Assembly (NCBI GenBank): GCA_003254905.1
Contig: QANU01019398.1
Coordinates: 421,390-485,389 of the forward strand
Reading direction: 5' to 3'
From: Nissolia schottii
Lineage: Eukaryota > Streptophyta > Magnoliopsida > Fabales > Fabaceae
DNA: 64,000 nucleotides
Made by a program: the position numbers and the translations under genes. How positions within the stretch are numbered: position 1 is the first letter of the stretch; every line of letters starts with the position of its first letter. The notes under the pieces were generated by a model. It made no database searches. It was not told where the DNA came from and saw only the letters and a list, made by a program, of their open reading frames with translations. Positions 25,200-47,689 of the stretch are shown here, piece by piece.

Positions 25200-25640
25200 C
25201 ATGGATTGATGAGATAGGAAATGAACATAATACTTGCAGCCATTTAAATATTGATGAGATAGGAGTAGGCCCCCAAATGTCTGTATACACAGAATCAAAA
25301 CTAGGAAAAGGAAGCTGCTCCATTTTCCCTAAGCAACAAGCAGTGCAGACTGAATAGAAATTTTACAAGATTGCAATACTTTGGAAACAATTGAGTTGGA
25401 GGGGTGACCAAATCTCAAAATCAGCATTTTTGGTTGATGATAGATGTGTTGCCAAAGGAGTAGAGTCCATTTTTAATGGTTCCTTGGAGAATTACCTCCT
25501 TGGTACCACCCTGAGTTTTGACATAGCAAGCATTAGCATGGAATTCAAGAAAGACATTGTTATCTCTAGCAAATTGAGGTACACTAATTAGGTTTTTAGT
25601 AATGCTAGGAACATGCAGCAAACTGTTTTAATTTCAAACT
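25200..25640 (-). pseudogene. Ty1/copia GAG-pre-integrase fragment
   Basis: The minus strand reads LHVPSITKNLISVPQFARDN, then NNVFLEFHANACYVK, and after a gap CTACCLGKMEQLPF and FDSVYTDIWGPTPISS. These are the copia zinc-binding/pre-integrase block (CxAC..GK) and the first integrase strand (D.WGP). Frames are broken and the rest of the element is absent. It begins about 80 bp beyond the decarboxylase stop codon and is in the same orientation, so it probably falls in that gene's 3'UTR or terminator region. Confidence 0.85.
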
Positions 25641-25719
25641 GTTGTCACTTACTCAAATACACTCCTTTCATGGTTACACATGCTCAAAGTTATTTAAAAC
25701 ATGCTTGCTTTCTTTCTAA

Positions 25720-28700
25720 TTAACAAACAACATTCATCTTCTTCCTGTCCATGACAAACTTCTTCCAAATCGAAGCGATTTCCCTCTGAGTCTCCAAAGC
25801 AGTCTTCTTAGCAAGCAGCACTTTGTGGCCACCATTGTTGACACCTTGTTCCCCTGTGACTCGTAAGGTGGCGGTGCTCACCACCTTGGCAGGAATCAAA
25901 TCAAGCTCGTGCAGTACTTTCTGGACATCGATGACAAGGCGCTCGGCGAGGGTGCGGGAGAAGTCCTCCCTGATGACAACGCGCAACACGGTCACGTGCT
26001 GCGCATCAGGGGGCATGGTGTATGCCGGAACTATCCAACCGAAGCGCCTCAGCATGTCAGAGACTTTGAACTCATCGAAGTGCTTGCGCTCCTTCAGTGT
26101 GAAGGCCACCAATGGCACACCATCGTCCTTCGACACAATGTTGAAACGACCACTTTTCTCCAGTCCCTCCTTCAGCACTATCATGTTGTCCCTGCAATTC
26201 TCCATCACATTTCTGTATCCCTACAAAACCCCCATTTGCCATCTTATTCACTTAACATTTTACAAGTGTCGAATAACACCGCATCAATAACAAAATGGAT
26301 ATGCCTTAATACCTCATAACCCAAACGGATTAGTTGGTAATACTGAGCAATAACTTGGCTGGAACCTGCATTGCATATATATTTATTTGATGAAAGGAAT
26401 CAGTCTAATCAAGCATACATAGAAGCTAATAAAGAGTTATGTTATACACACCCTGTTCGTCATTAAATGGGATCATATCTAATGATGGATGAAATGTGAA
26501 TCAACATATATAGTATTTCACTTTAAATGAGTACAATTAACATCAAATTAGTAATTCAGGTCTTCTAGTTAATAGTTAAACCAATTGAGTTTGTCAAATT
26601 ATGTTACCTTTGGAGAAATTGAGAGTAAAGGTGGGTTGGTCAGCTCCAAGATAGTTGATATGGAAGATGAGTTCCTCAGGAAGGTCTTCTTTGCTTCTCC
26701 AAATGACCCAACCAATACCAGCATAGACAAGACCATACTTGTGGCCACTTACATTGATGCTCTTCACCAATGGCAAACGAAAGTCCCACTCAAGCTCTGG
26801 ATAAATAAATGGGGCTATGAATCCACCACTGGCTGCATCCACATGAATTGGAGTGTCCCATCTGCCAAAGGATTTCATGTCAACTCAAGTCTAAGGCTAC
26901 CTTTTTAATAGAAATTCTTATATGCTCGAAAAAAAAAAAGAGTACCATATTCCATTTGTATTTTTAGCAGCTCAAGTTATTGTATTAAAAAAAATTGTTA
27001 TTTGTGTACAAATAGCATTACTCTTAGCAACAATAAATTTGTACCAAGGCCACATTTATTATAAGATTTTGGCTTAAAGCTACATTTTTTTACTGCATTT
27101 AAAAGTGTGTTTTATAATATAAAAATGAACATGTTTATTGACAAAGACAACACTTCATAATACTTTAGTTTACCATTAATTTGGTAACTTCGTAAAAGTG
27201 GCTTCTTAGTTTTTACCTTTAAAAACGTAGTCTTTGTTAAAAACAAATACTATGAAAGTATAACCTTTCTTATAATGTATTTTGAAACTAAGGGTTTTTC
27301 ACACTAACGTAAAGTATTATAAAACATTGTCTTTGTCAATAAAAGTGTTTTTTATACTATAAAACACAATTTTTTAATTGTGGTTGATTAAAAAAATGTG
27401 ATCTTATATCAAATTTGTTGCAGTGTAATTGAAACAAATGACTTATTGCATTCTGAAATCACTTAAGAATTCTATCAAGCTTATACTTACTACACGAAAT
27501 AAAAAGCAAATAACTCAATCAATGTTTGCAACACAAACTATCGTAGAGATAGAGAGAGATCTATAAATACCCAGTTTGCTTATTCTTTTCAGTTAGGAGA
27601 TCATTTAAGCGTTTGACATCTTCAAACTCTCCATTGAGTGTGGAACCAAGGATTGCAGCAACACAAATTGTGTTCTCATCCACCATCTCCACTGCCTTTT
27701 CAGGGTCCATTACATAGTATCCATCACGCAGTTTCACCTCCTTCAGTTCCACCTCGAAGTACCTTGCAAATTTCTCCCAGCATACCTTCCACATGTGCAA
27801 GAAACAATCAATTGATTTTTCAAAAACAATTATCAACAAAATAAAAATTCGAGATTGTTATTGTTTTACTCATTCATCTCATCATATATTATCATATTAG
27901 TTCTAAGTGTTTGATTTTTATAACGATTACTTTAAAAGGCACACATATAATAAGATGTGATATAATTAATGACATGTAATTAATTTCCAATGTAAAATAA
28001 TTTACTGTAATAGTGAGGAGATTAATTTTCATACACTAATTTTACACGTCCACATAAACAAAAGTATTTGAGTCTTATTCTTCACTATTTTAAAAGTCTC
28101 TCGTATAATAACACATAATTAAATGACAATTTAAAAGTGTAAAACTCTTTTTACATGTCAAGTACATAAAAATTAATCTCATCAGCTAATCAAATATTGA
28201 AAAAATGACATGAGAAAAATATATTTGTACCTGAACATTGGCACCAGTAACAATGTTGGGCTTGTCATAAGGCTTCCCTTCCAGTTTCCTTTTGTTCTGC
28301 CACATCCTTTTGAAGGCCAATCCAGCCAACATGATAGCCTCAGAGGAGCCAACAGTGCCAACACCAACAGCAGTCTCTGACTCTTGAAGGGGCGCATTGA
28401 ACAGATGAGCTATCATGTTTACACATCGATTCTGAATTTGTATACAAGTCAAAATGTTATTGTCAGAGATCAACTATCCAAAGAAATGTCATTGACTTTA
28501 TAAAACTTGTCTTTTTTAATGGCTAGGCATTTATAAATATAATAGTTGACCAATTAAATCATTTTATATATGTCACTTTTTAAATAATGAATAAAAAAAA
28601 TTAAGGTTATCTTTATTTTCTCTGATTTTTAGTTTCTTAAAAAAAAGTGTAATTTTTATCCACTAACTGTATAAAAAATTTTATACTGTCATTTAATCAT

Positions 28701-29353
28701 ATTTTTTTATATACATGAATTTTTGAAGAAGTGAACAAAATGTCCATCATTTATATTAATGCGACAAAATTTAATTTGTTGACCGTCTGAAAAACACTTA
28801 CGCTATCTGTAAATAAAATGTAAACTAATAAATAAATTAATAAAAAACAACAACAACAACTCTATTTCGAGTTTTCCGGACTCCAAATTATTTTGTATAA
28901 TAAGTGGGTGGCAAATGTCAAAGCAAAATATCAGCCCAAATTTGGCCAACGTGCTTCACTTGGACCACACAAGACTTGGAAAATTCTTATATGTTGTTGT
29001 TCTTCCATTTCTATCCTTTACTATTGAAATGAATAGTTTGAAAATGCGTGTAAAGTACTTGCCTGGAGCTCGGTGGTGACAGGGTACTCGTCCATGTCGA
29101 CGTAGTTCTTGTTAATGGCGGCCATGATGAGCCTGTCGCACTCTGGCTCCATCCAGGTGGTCACGAACGACGCCAGGTTCAGCCTCGGGTTCCCGTCCAG
29201 CATCAGCTCGTCGTTTATTATCTGGTACGCCGCCTCCTTCGGTATGGACTCCTCCGCCATCCTGAACCTCGGCAGCGATGTTCGCACATAGCGCGAGGCG
29301 AAGGTCGAGTGCACCGAAACGTCGCTTTGGGATGCCGTTTTGGACAGAACCAT
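25720..29353 (-). CDS. GAD: Glutamate decarboxylase, calmodulin-binding type, 6 exons
   Basis: Exons in transcript order: 29353-29063, 28431-28231, 27785-27571, 26861-26608, 26365-26313, 26220-25720; 504 codons plus TAA, the normal length for plant enzymes. It converts glutamate to GABA and CO2 using pyridoxal phosphate in the cytosol. PLP landmarks are HVDAASGG (Asp244) and the Schiff-base lysine Lys277 in VSGHKYG. The C-terminal tail, with Trp490 in [11 protein letters not shown] and ending NVVC, matches the calmodulin-binding autoinhibitory region of plant GADs, though with fewer lysines than in the classic petunia protein. Intron 1 begins with GC (CAG|GCAAGT) and ends with AG; no GT donor keeps the frame. 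Other introns are GT-AG. Intron 3 (27570-26862) holds an inverted-repeat element. A copia fragment abuts the 3' end. Identification is secure. Confidence 0.96.
27029..27428. mobile_element. Inverted-repeat MITE inside decarboxylase intron 3
   Basis: TGTGTTTTATAATATAAAAA, a TTTATTGACAAAGACAA block and CATAATACTTTA in the left half (about 27110-27170) recur in reverse complement in the right half (about 27310-27370), and the homology continues outwards to GCAACAATAAATTTG on the left and CAAATTTGTTGCAGTG on the right. Total about 400 bp. The right terminus, read inward as CACTGCAACAAA, is CACTA-like; that assignment is tentative. Confidence 0.6.
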
Positions 29354-29430
29354 TGTGGAGTTGGGAGTTTCAGAGATTCAAATGATGAGTTATGTTATGG
29401 GTGTTGTGACTGCATGTGGGGAGGGCAGGG

Positions 29431-29440
29431 CTTATATAAG
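29431..29440 (-). promoter_or_regulatory. TATA box of the glutamate decarboxylase gene
   Basis: CTTATATAAG lies about 80 bp upstream of the start codon at 29353. This predicts a leader of about 50 nt. Confidence 0.6.
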
Positions 29441-30141
29441 TACACCCTGGAAGGCTTAACTGGTGAGGGTGCTAATCAAAGACTACTATTCAAACAAGAG
29501 AAAACTAAGAACTAATAAGTAGATTAAAAATGCTGCTGTTGCATGCATTGGAGGTAGGTATTGTTTTCACTATTTTATCCCTTATACTTTATCAACTGTC
29601 TTTTGTGTCTTTCCATTTACGGGTAATGTTACTTGCTGCGTAAACCACATGCTTTCAACCAAAGAGAGACAGACACGTGTTCTTTTCACGGGGTTCCCTC
29701 TATATTTTTAAGATCCGGTGTAACAAGCCTCAATTAGTCAATGGGAATTGAAAAAGGGCAATAAAGCTCAATAACGCATATGCTGAGGTCAAGTTATTTA
29801 TAATTTTCAATTCAAAGGAAGACACAAAAAATATTCAATACGCTTTTCCAAAACCATATGCAAATAATTTTCTTTTTTCTTGTGTGAAAATGAAAAATCA
29901 GCAGAGAATTTTGAGAAGGATGATAAAACGACGGTAAACAGGAGTATGGGCTGGAATCAAATGCTACTCTTCCAGAACAAATGATGCATTGCAGTGGGGT
30001 GAAAAAGAGCAGGCACCGACATTGGTGCTTTAGAAATTAATCCTTTTTATTGTCTTCTTGAATGAGCTAATGAAGCAAACTTTAGACTTTTCAACAAACT
30101 TCCAGAAGAGGAACTCTTTCTTTTTTATTTTTTATTTTGAT

Positions 30142-30804
30142 GGGTTAATAGTGGCTTACCTCATTATAGTGGTTATGCACTTAACTCTCCAAAGCTATAA
30201 AATGTGTCATTTAACTCTCTAAGCTTTTTAAATAGTGCAAATAAGATATTCCGTCTCATTTAATGTCTAAAAAGTCTGTTAGTTAACATGTATCTGTATG
30301 TATTATAAAGACAAAATTACTCTTTCTTTAAAATAAAAATAAACTAATTTTTTTCATTTAAAAAAAATCCAATTCCCAAAACCCTTTTACGGTAATCTTC
30401 CTCTCCCTTTAAAATTGAACCCAATGCCCCAACCCCGTTCGTACCTATCACCACTGATTCATCCACCTCCTGCATTCCCTCCAGTCTCACCTATGCTCTT
30501 TGCTTTTTTCTATTTTTCTTTAGTGATTGCTTATATAGTGTTATTTTTTCGTTGTTGTTTCTATTTTATCTTCAAAAAATTAGTTTTTTTATTTTTATTT
30601 TGAAGAAAAATAATTTTGTCCCTACAATACATCATGTCACAGATGCATGTATTACAACACATGTATTAACAGACATTTTAATTGGTAAAAGTGACACAAT
30701 GTCTCATTTGTACGGTTTAAAAAACTTAGGGGTCGAATTACATATTTTACAATGTTAGATAGTTAAGTGCACAACAACCATAGGAATAAATTGCTACTAA
30801 ACCC
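30142..30804. mobile_element. Long-inverted-repeat (Mutator-like) element, copy A
   Basis: The left end GGGTTAATAG runs on to GGTTATGCACTTAACTCTC and matches the reverse complement of the right end, GGGTTTAGTAGCAATTTATT to GGTTGTTGTGCACTTAACTA; homology continues for about 200 bp per arm. The interior matches copy B at 45796-46497 (for example CAAATAAGAT, TTTACGGT, GAACCCAATGCC). No transposase. A clean target duplication is not visible for this copy. Confidence 0.72.
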
Positions 30805-30980
30805 CTTTTTTTATTTTGTTTCAAAAGGGGTAAGAAATTCTGTTTGTTATTTAATTTTTCCTTTAAAAAATGATGTTGACAAACAATATAATGGAGCAGA
30901 GCCCATTTCTTTCTTTCTGGGCTTGGGATATCTATCAAATTGTTAATACGTCCCCTTGCTTTAGACATAGAATTCAATGT

Positions 30981-41673
<10,693 letters not shown>

Positions 41674-41711
41674 TTTAGTTGGAGGGTTTATCATAGACAA
41701 AGTTGACTGGC

Positions 41712-41723
41712 TTTTATATATAC
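41712..41723 (-). promoter_or_regulatory. TATA box of the ABC1 kinase gene
   Basis: The minus strand reads TATATATAAAAG about 45 bp upstream of the chosen ATG (41673). A start about 30 bp downstream of the TATA box would leave a very short leader and would make the ATG at 41694 untranscribed or very close to the cap, supporting 41673 as the start. Confidence 0.5.
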
Positions 41724-41953
41724 GACCGAGCTTGTGCACTCTTTGCAAACCAAGGCTCCGGCTGCAATGAACCAAGTACTTACAAGGATCAAATTGCTCC
41801 TAGTGTTTAAATCGTTGATACTTGATCCGACAGTTTGTATTATAGGGATTCAAATATCCTTTTCGACCCCAAAATTTTTTAAATTAAAATTGTGAAATTT
41901 CATTTTCATCCTGGTAGTAACTATTAAATTGTGCCAAAAAAAAATTTAATTGA

Positions 41954-42270
41954 TTGTTGTTAAGCCTTGAAGCGCAATTAAGGTGGAGGATGTTGCAGGC
42001 ATATTCGTCGGCCATAATCACCGCCCTCAAGCTCACTACCACCACCAATCACTGCACCAGCCCATTGCCAGCACCACTAGTCACATTGACAAACAACCAC
42101 CGCTTGCTACCTCTTTTTTGCGCCACCGCCACCCCGACACCTCCCTCAACGCCACTTCACCGCCACCCGGCGGCGACCCCTGCCCCAACACCATAACACA
42201 GGATACAGAAATCAACCAACATCCAAATCCAAAACAAAGAAAAATTCTCAGATCCAGAATGAAAAGCTAA
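41954..42270 (+). other. Pro/His-rich open stretch of unknown nature
   Basis: A GC-richer segment of CCACC/CACC-type repeats is open in two frames (about 80-95 codons), giving low-complexity Thr/Pro/His peptides. It has no recognisable domain and no adjoining promoter. Probably low-complexity repeat-associated sequence; coding status unsupported. Confidence 0.3.
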
Positions 42271-42289
42271 GACAAGAAGGAGTGTGGAT

Positions 42290-42850
42290 TGGGCTTCGAT
42301 AGTTCATGAGGCAAAAAATGTTAAGCAATAAGTAATAAGCAATAGGTAGCAGGCCTGGTGGTTCCGGTACACTCAAAAACTATAAGAACATAACTATAGG
42401 ATCTGTCGTAGCGATCTGGCATTGCCACGGCAACCGTGGACCGCCACAAGGCCACCACTACCAAAGTAGTTACGCCAGGGCTTACTACTTTAGGACATCT
42501 TAAAAAGGACTAGCTACCTACCCTATGTGAAGACGTCGCATCTTCACAACATAGAAAGAAAGAAACTAAGCAGGAACTCCGTTCTAGAGAGGAGAGGAGT
42601 CTCAAGCTCTGAGCAAGTTGAAAAGGGGAAATGAGAGCTCTATATATAGGTGGAAAGGTGGCCAAAAGGGCGGGTCGGACCCTCTTCTAGCCCAGGCGGC
42701 ACAGATTAGGTTTTCTGATTAGCGGCGGCGTGCTGGAGCGCGCCAAGGCACCAAAAATTAATGACAAAGATTTGACCTCTTAAGGGCTTGGCTAGTGAAG
42801 GCCTTGATCTGGTCTGTTCTCACCCTTACTTATAACTTTTCACATACATA
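42290..42850 (-). repeat. LTR-like repeat, inverted relative to the 61-kb copy
   Basis: The reverse complement carries a TATA motif (CTATATATAGAGCTC), then TGAAGATGCGACGTCTTCAC, a CCTTTTTAAGATGTCC block and AACTACTTTGGTAGTGGT. The last blocks match, in order, the segment 61165-61330 (GTGGAGACGCAAT, CCTTTTTAGGGGTGGC, CACTACTTTGGTAGTGGT, GATGCCAGATCAC). The two are likely members of one retrotransposon LTR/leader family; no coding region is attached here. Confidence 0.55.
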
Positions 42851-42859
42851 CATTCACAA

Positions 42860-44390
42860 ATCTTTGTGACACACTAGTTCACGAGAAAATCAATTAATAT
42901 CTCGTTTACTTATTTTCTATTCTCAGTTCCTATGACTAACAATCATTTCTATTCTTTTCTTTTACATTTACATTGTAACTCAAGTTCTTTGTATTGAATT
43001 TCTCTTAGTCATAGTTGTTCTTTAATTCCTCTTTTAATGAATACTTTGATGGTCTCTGTGTCTATATTTTGGTTTCTGTTGTTCTTAATCTTTAAAGTTA
43101 TATATTTTAAACAATGCATTATTAGCCTAGAACTCATTCATCAAGGGAATTTGGTTCAATTCCCCAAATTGAGATTTTGAACCAAATTTTTATGGTTCAA
43201 GGTCGTTGATTTATTGTCGACCATAAATCTCATAAAACAATGTGACAATAAATACAATTATACAAGATTCAGCGTAAATATATGTTACACAAAAATCCTA
43301 CTATATAATGTATTTCACTTCCACATTCACTTGCCTAAAAAAATTTATTTACAAATAATAATAACAATCTACATTTGTGAGTCTCAATTTTCAATGTAGC
43401 AACATTACTTTTGATCTGCATTGTCCATTTAATTGACAAAGGAATCTACACCCTTCATTCTTTTTGAAAAGTACCAAGCATTTTGTGATTATAATTTTAT
43501 AAAAAAGAAGAAGAAATTTTTTTTAAGTGAAATAAAAATTTTGGGTTAATTTTTAATTGTTAACTTGATCATATTTTTATGAGAGACAATCACACACACT
43601 ACTATAATCACGTTTCATTGTAAATTTCAAGGTTTATACCTTTGATTCCATGAGATCCATTGCATCATTAGTTGAAATGACTATGATGCATTTATTTATT
43701 TAATGTTTTAATTGTTATATGTGGTTTAATGATTTATTCATATGATAAGATGAATAATCAATAAAAAAAAATTAAACAGTGACTCAATTGGTTTTATGTC
43801 AGATTCAATTTTTTTTAACCTTGATGGATGATTTAGTTGCATATATAGATTGTTGTGTCTTGACCTTTGAAAATTATCAAATATTTTTTTTCTTATTCAT
43901 TTTTGTTATTCTTTGTCCCTTGAAAAAAGTGATTGATTGACTATGAATTGGAAAATGTTAGTTTTACTTTTTTAATAATTATAATATTTAACTATTTTAT
44001 TTGAGGACTAATAGTTTTCAAAACTACTTAAACTAACTATTTTCCTTTTATAGTGTACTAATCAAGTTTCAAAATGATTTCATAAATCATTTTACATGTA
44101 CACCTTTCACATAATCATGGGATGTAATTAAATTTATAGAGACCATAATATTTATTGATTTTCCTTTCCTCTACTTTTACTCTTCTAATTTGTGGTATAT
44201 ATCCAATTGCCAGTAATCAATAATTTTATAAATCTTATGTTATTATTTCTTTTAATTATGTTTGTGAACGATGTCTTTCAATAAGTTTATGAATTTATGA
44301 ATTCACGCCGAATTGTTGTTATTTTGATTCTTAATTTTTTTTGATAAGTTATTATTTCACTTTATAAAAAAAAGAAGTAAACCACAATAT
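42860..44390. other. Intergenic, no gene recognised
   Basis: AT-rich spacer between the LTR-like repeat and the first minisatellite array; only short meaningless frames. Confidence 0.5.
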
Positions 44391-44394
44391 TTTA

Positions 44395-45585
44395 GATCTT
44401 TTATCCTTGCATGCGAATTGCATTGCAAACAAATGGTGCATTGGTAGGGAATTATAAGGAAAAATAGTATGGCACGGAAATTGGAAGAAAATGTGAAATT
44501 GCACTCTAATTACGAGGAGTTGTGGCATTGCATGAGATTTGTAAGCAAATGTATTATTGCACGGAAATTTGCAGGAAACTTGACATCGCACTTGAGTTGC
44601 AAGGAAATGTAGCATTTCACGAGAACTGTAAGCAAATTTAGAATTGCACAGGAATTTGAACGAAATATGACATTGCACTCAAATTGTAAGAAGATATGCA
44701 TTGCACGAAATTTGCAAGAAAACGTAGTATTGCACAAGAATTTGAAGGATACGTGACATTGCACTCAAATTGTAAGAAAATGTGACATTGCACGAGAATT
44801 GCAAGGAAATGTAGTATTGCATGAATTTTCAAGGAAGCATGACATTTCAATCAAATTGCAAGCAAATGTGGCATTGCATGAGAATTATAAGCAAACATAA
44901 CATTACACGAGAATTTGAAGAGAACATGACATTGCATGAGAATAGCAAGAAAATATGGCATTTGCACGAGAATTTGAAGAAAATTAGGCATTACACTCGA
45001 ATTGCAAGGAAACATGTCATTGCACTGAAATTACAAAGAAGTGTAGCATTGCACGGTAATTTGAATGAAATGTGGCATCACACGAGAATTTGAAGGAAAC
45101 GTGACATTGCACTCAAATTGCAAGAAAATATGACATTGCATGAGAATGGTAGCAAAATGCGACATTGCAATGGAATTTGCAAGGAAATATGATATTGCAT
45201 TAGAATTACAAGGAAATGTTGTATTGTCATGGAATTTGAAGGAAGATTGCAAGAAAATTTAGCATTACACAAGAATTTGGAGAAAATAGTATTGCACTTG
45301 AATTGCAAGAAAATGTTGGGTTGCACAAAAATTGCAATGAAATGTAACATTGTACGAGAATTTAAAGAAAACATGGTATTGCATGAGAATTGTAAGAAAA
45401 TGTAGTATTGCATGGGACTTTGAAGGAAACATGATATTACATTCAAATTACAAGAAAATGTAGCAATGCATGAAATTTGAACGAAACATGACATCGCACA
45501 AAAATTAAAAGAAATGTTACATTTCCTAAGAATTGGAAAGAAACGTGACATTGCATGAGAATTGGGAGGAAACATAGCATTTATT
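44395..45585. repeat. 29-bp minisatellite array 1 (about 40 degenerate copies)
   Basis: Consecutive units of the form AAGGAAATGTGGCATTGCAC plus GAGAATTGC follow one another at a spacing of 29 bp (occasionally 28 or 30), for example continuously from 44800 to 45090. Variable positions alternate between CACGAGAATT and CACTCAAATT types. Antisense frames of 70-170 codons (Cys-, Phe- and Asn-rich) are repeat by-products: 29 is not a multiple of 3, so the frame rotates every unit. Confidence 0.92.
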
Positions 45586-45795
45586 AATCGGAACAAACTT
45601 ACAAATCATACCATATGTAAATTTTGGAGCGTAGGCAAGTCACTATTTTTGTAGCATTTACTAACAAAGATCAAATAACCTAATACATGATTGTTATCAC
45701 ACATCTAATTCAACTAAAACAAATATAAAGTTTGATCACTTCAATATAGTTTATCAAATTAATAGTATAAACATTATTTCATCGCTTTAAATCTA

Positions 45796-46497
45796 TGATT
45801 AATAGCAATTTATCTGTTGTACTATAACTATTGTGCACTTAACCCTTGACATTGCAAAATGTGCAATTCAACTCCCTAAGTTTTTTAAACAAAGCAAATA
45901 AGATCTTATGTGACTTTTAACATTTAAATGGTCCGTTAGTACACATGTGTTTGTCACATGATATATTGTAAGAACAAAATTATCATTTCTTCAAATTAAA
46001 AATAAACGAAAAATTAATTAAAAAAAATAGAACTCAATTCCCTCAAACCCTTTAACGGTGACCTCCCTTTCCCTTTCTAAATAGAACCCAATGCCTTAAC
46101 CCCTTCATGCTTATCACCACTGCCACTAACTTCTCCTCCATCCTATATTGCCTCCCGTGTCACCTTCTATGTCGCATTTGCTCTTTGCTTTTTCCATTTT
46201 TCTTTGGCGGTTGCTTCTAATTTTTTATGTTGTCGGTGTTATTTTTCTTGTTATCCCTATTTTGTCCTCAAAAATTAGTTTATTTTTATTTTTATTTTAA
46301 AGAAAGAATAATTTTTGTCTTTACAATACATCATGTGACAGACACATGTGTATAAATAAACATTTAGACGTTAAAAGTGACAGAAGGTCTTATTTGCACT
46401 GTTTAAAAAGTTTAGGGAAGCGAATTGCACATTTTACAATGGTAGGAGATTAAGTGCACAACAATCATAGTACAAGAGAATAAGTTGCTATTAACCC
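45796..46497. mobile_element. Long-inverted-repeat (Mutator-like) element, copy B, with 9-bp target duplication
   Basis: The arms are about 200 bp each: left TTAATAGCAATTTATCTGTT to TTGTGCACTTAACCC, and right, reversed, TTAATAGCAACTTATTCTCT to TTGTGCACTTAATCTCC; both continue through CAAATAAGA and ACACATGTGT. TTAAATCTA occurs at 45787-45795 and 46498-46506, a perfect 9-bp direct repeat typical of Mutator-like insertions. Homologous to copy A at 30142-30804. It lacks a transposase. Confidence 0.82.
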
Positions 46498-46509
46498 TTA
46501 AATCTATGT

Positions 46510-47680
46510 AAAAAATTATCTCATGCTTGGAACGAGCTCAGCATTAGTGTTCCTATATTTCACACTTTCATAAACAACTGTAGCATATGTACTGTAGACA
46601 TTTTAAAGTGCTTTTATTCTTTTAGTTTTTCTTTCTTTAAAATCACTTGTGGTACTCACCATTTTCATGATAATCATTTAATTTTAATCACATGACACCA
46701 ATATTTTATGAGGTATTCATTAATTAATAAGTATTTATTTATTAATTATTATTACTTATTTTTTTACTGTTTTCATATTGAAAATAATATTTTTCTTTTA
46801 CTTAAAAAATTATATTACATTGGTAAAAATAAAGTTTAAACTTAGGATCTCATGAATCATATAAAAAGATGAATACTCAACTCCACACACATATATAATG
46901 ATATATTTCTAATTATGTAATAACTAGTTTCTAATTTATTTTCACCCATAAGAAAAATCTATTTTATTTCCTTTAAACAAATTTATAATTTCTTAACCTG
47001 TTTTACTCTTTTCATTGAAAATATTAACTTACTCAATTGTGAAGTAGTCATTTTCCAATTTTTATTGGGTAAGATGATCTAATGATTGGATGATATTATA
47101 ACAAATTAAACTAATTGAGTCATTTATACTATTTTCAATTATACTACATCTGATTTCTAATTTATTTTCGTGACAAAAATTTAAATTTTTAATTGGTTTT
47201 AGTGTTTTTGTTGAAGGTGTTAACATGTTATATAGTAGTGATTTACTTTTATAATGTTATTATTTTGTGAAATTATTTAACGATTCATGATATAATAACA
47301 AACTTTAGTAATGGAGCCATTTACAAAATAAAAATGGAGATATTTATATTATACCTAATTTATAACTTAAATATTTTTAAAAAAATATTTTTTAAAATGT
47401 TTTTATTATTTTTGTGGAAGATATTAACTTACAAAATTGTGAAGTAGGTATTTACTAACTTAATATATTTTCGAGTAAGAAGATTTAATGGCTTAATAGG
47501 ATAATTACATTACAATGTTATTTTTTCAGTGTAGTACAAAATTTATGTAATGTTTATTCTTCTGTATAAGTTCTTTTTCTTTTGGTAGAGATTTTTATAA
47601 GTTGTTTGTATTAATGCAAATATTAAATATTTTTTTGACATTATTATTGCGCTTTAAAAAATATTATTACATAGATATTA
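46510..47680. other. AT-rich spacer between the minisatellite arrays
   Basis: Very AT-rich with no gene. Its last part (about 47620-47700) resembles the flank just left of array 1. Confidence 0.55.
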
Positions 47681-47689
47681 TATTTTTTT

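Noticed and set aside
25823-26319. Sense-strand frames opposite the last decarboxylase exon
   Set aside because: Shadow frames of a well-supported antisense exon.
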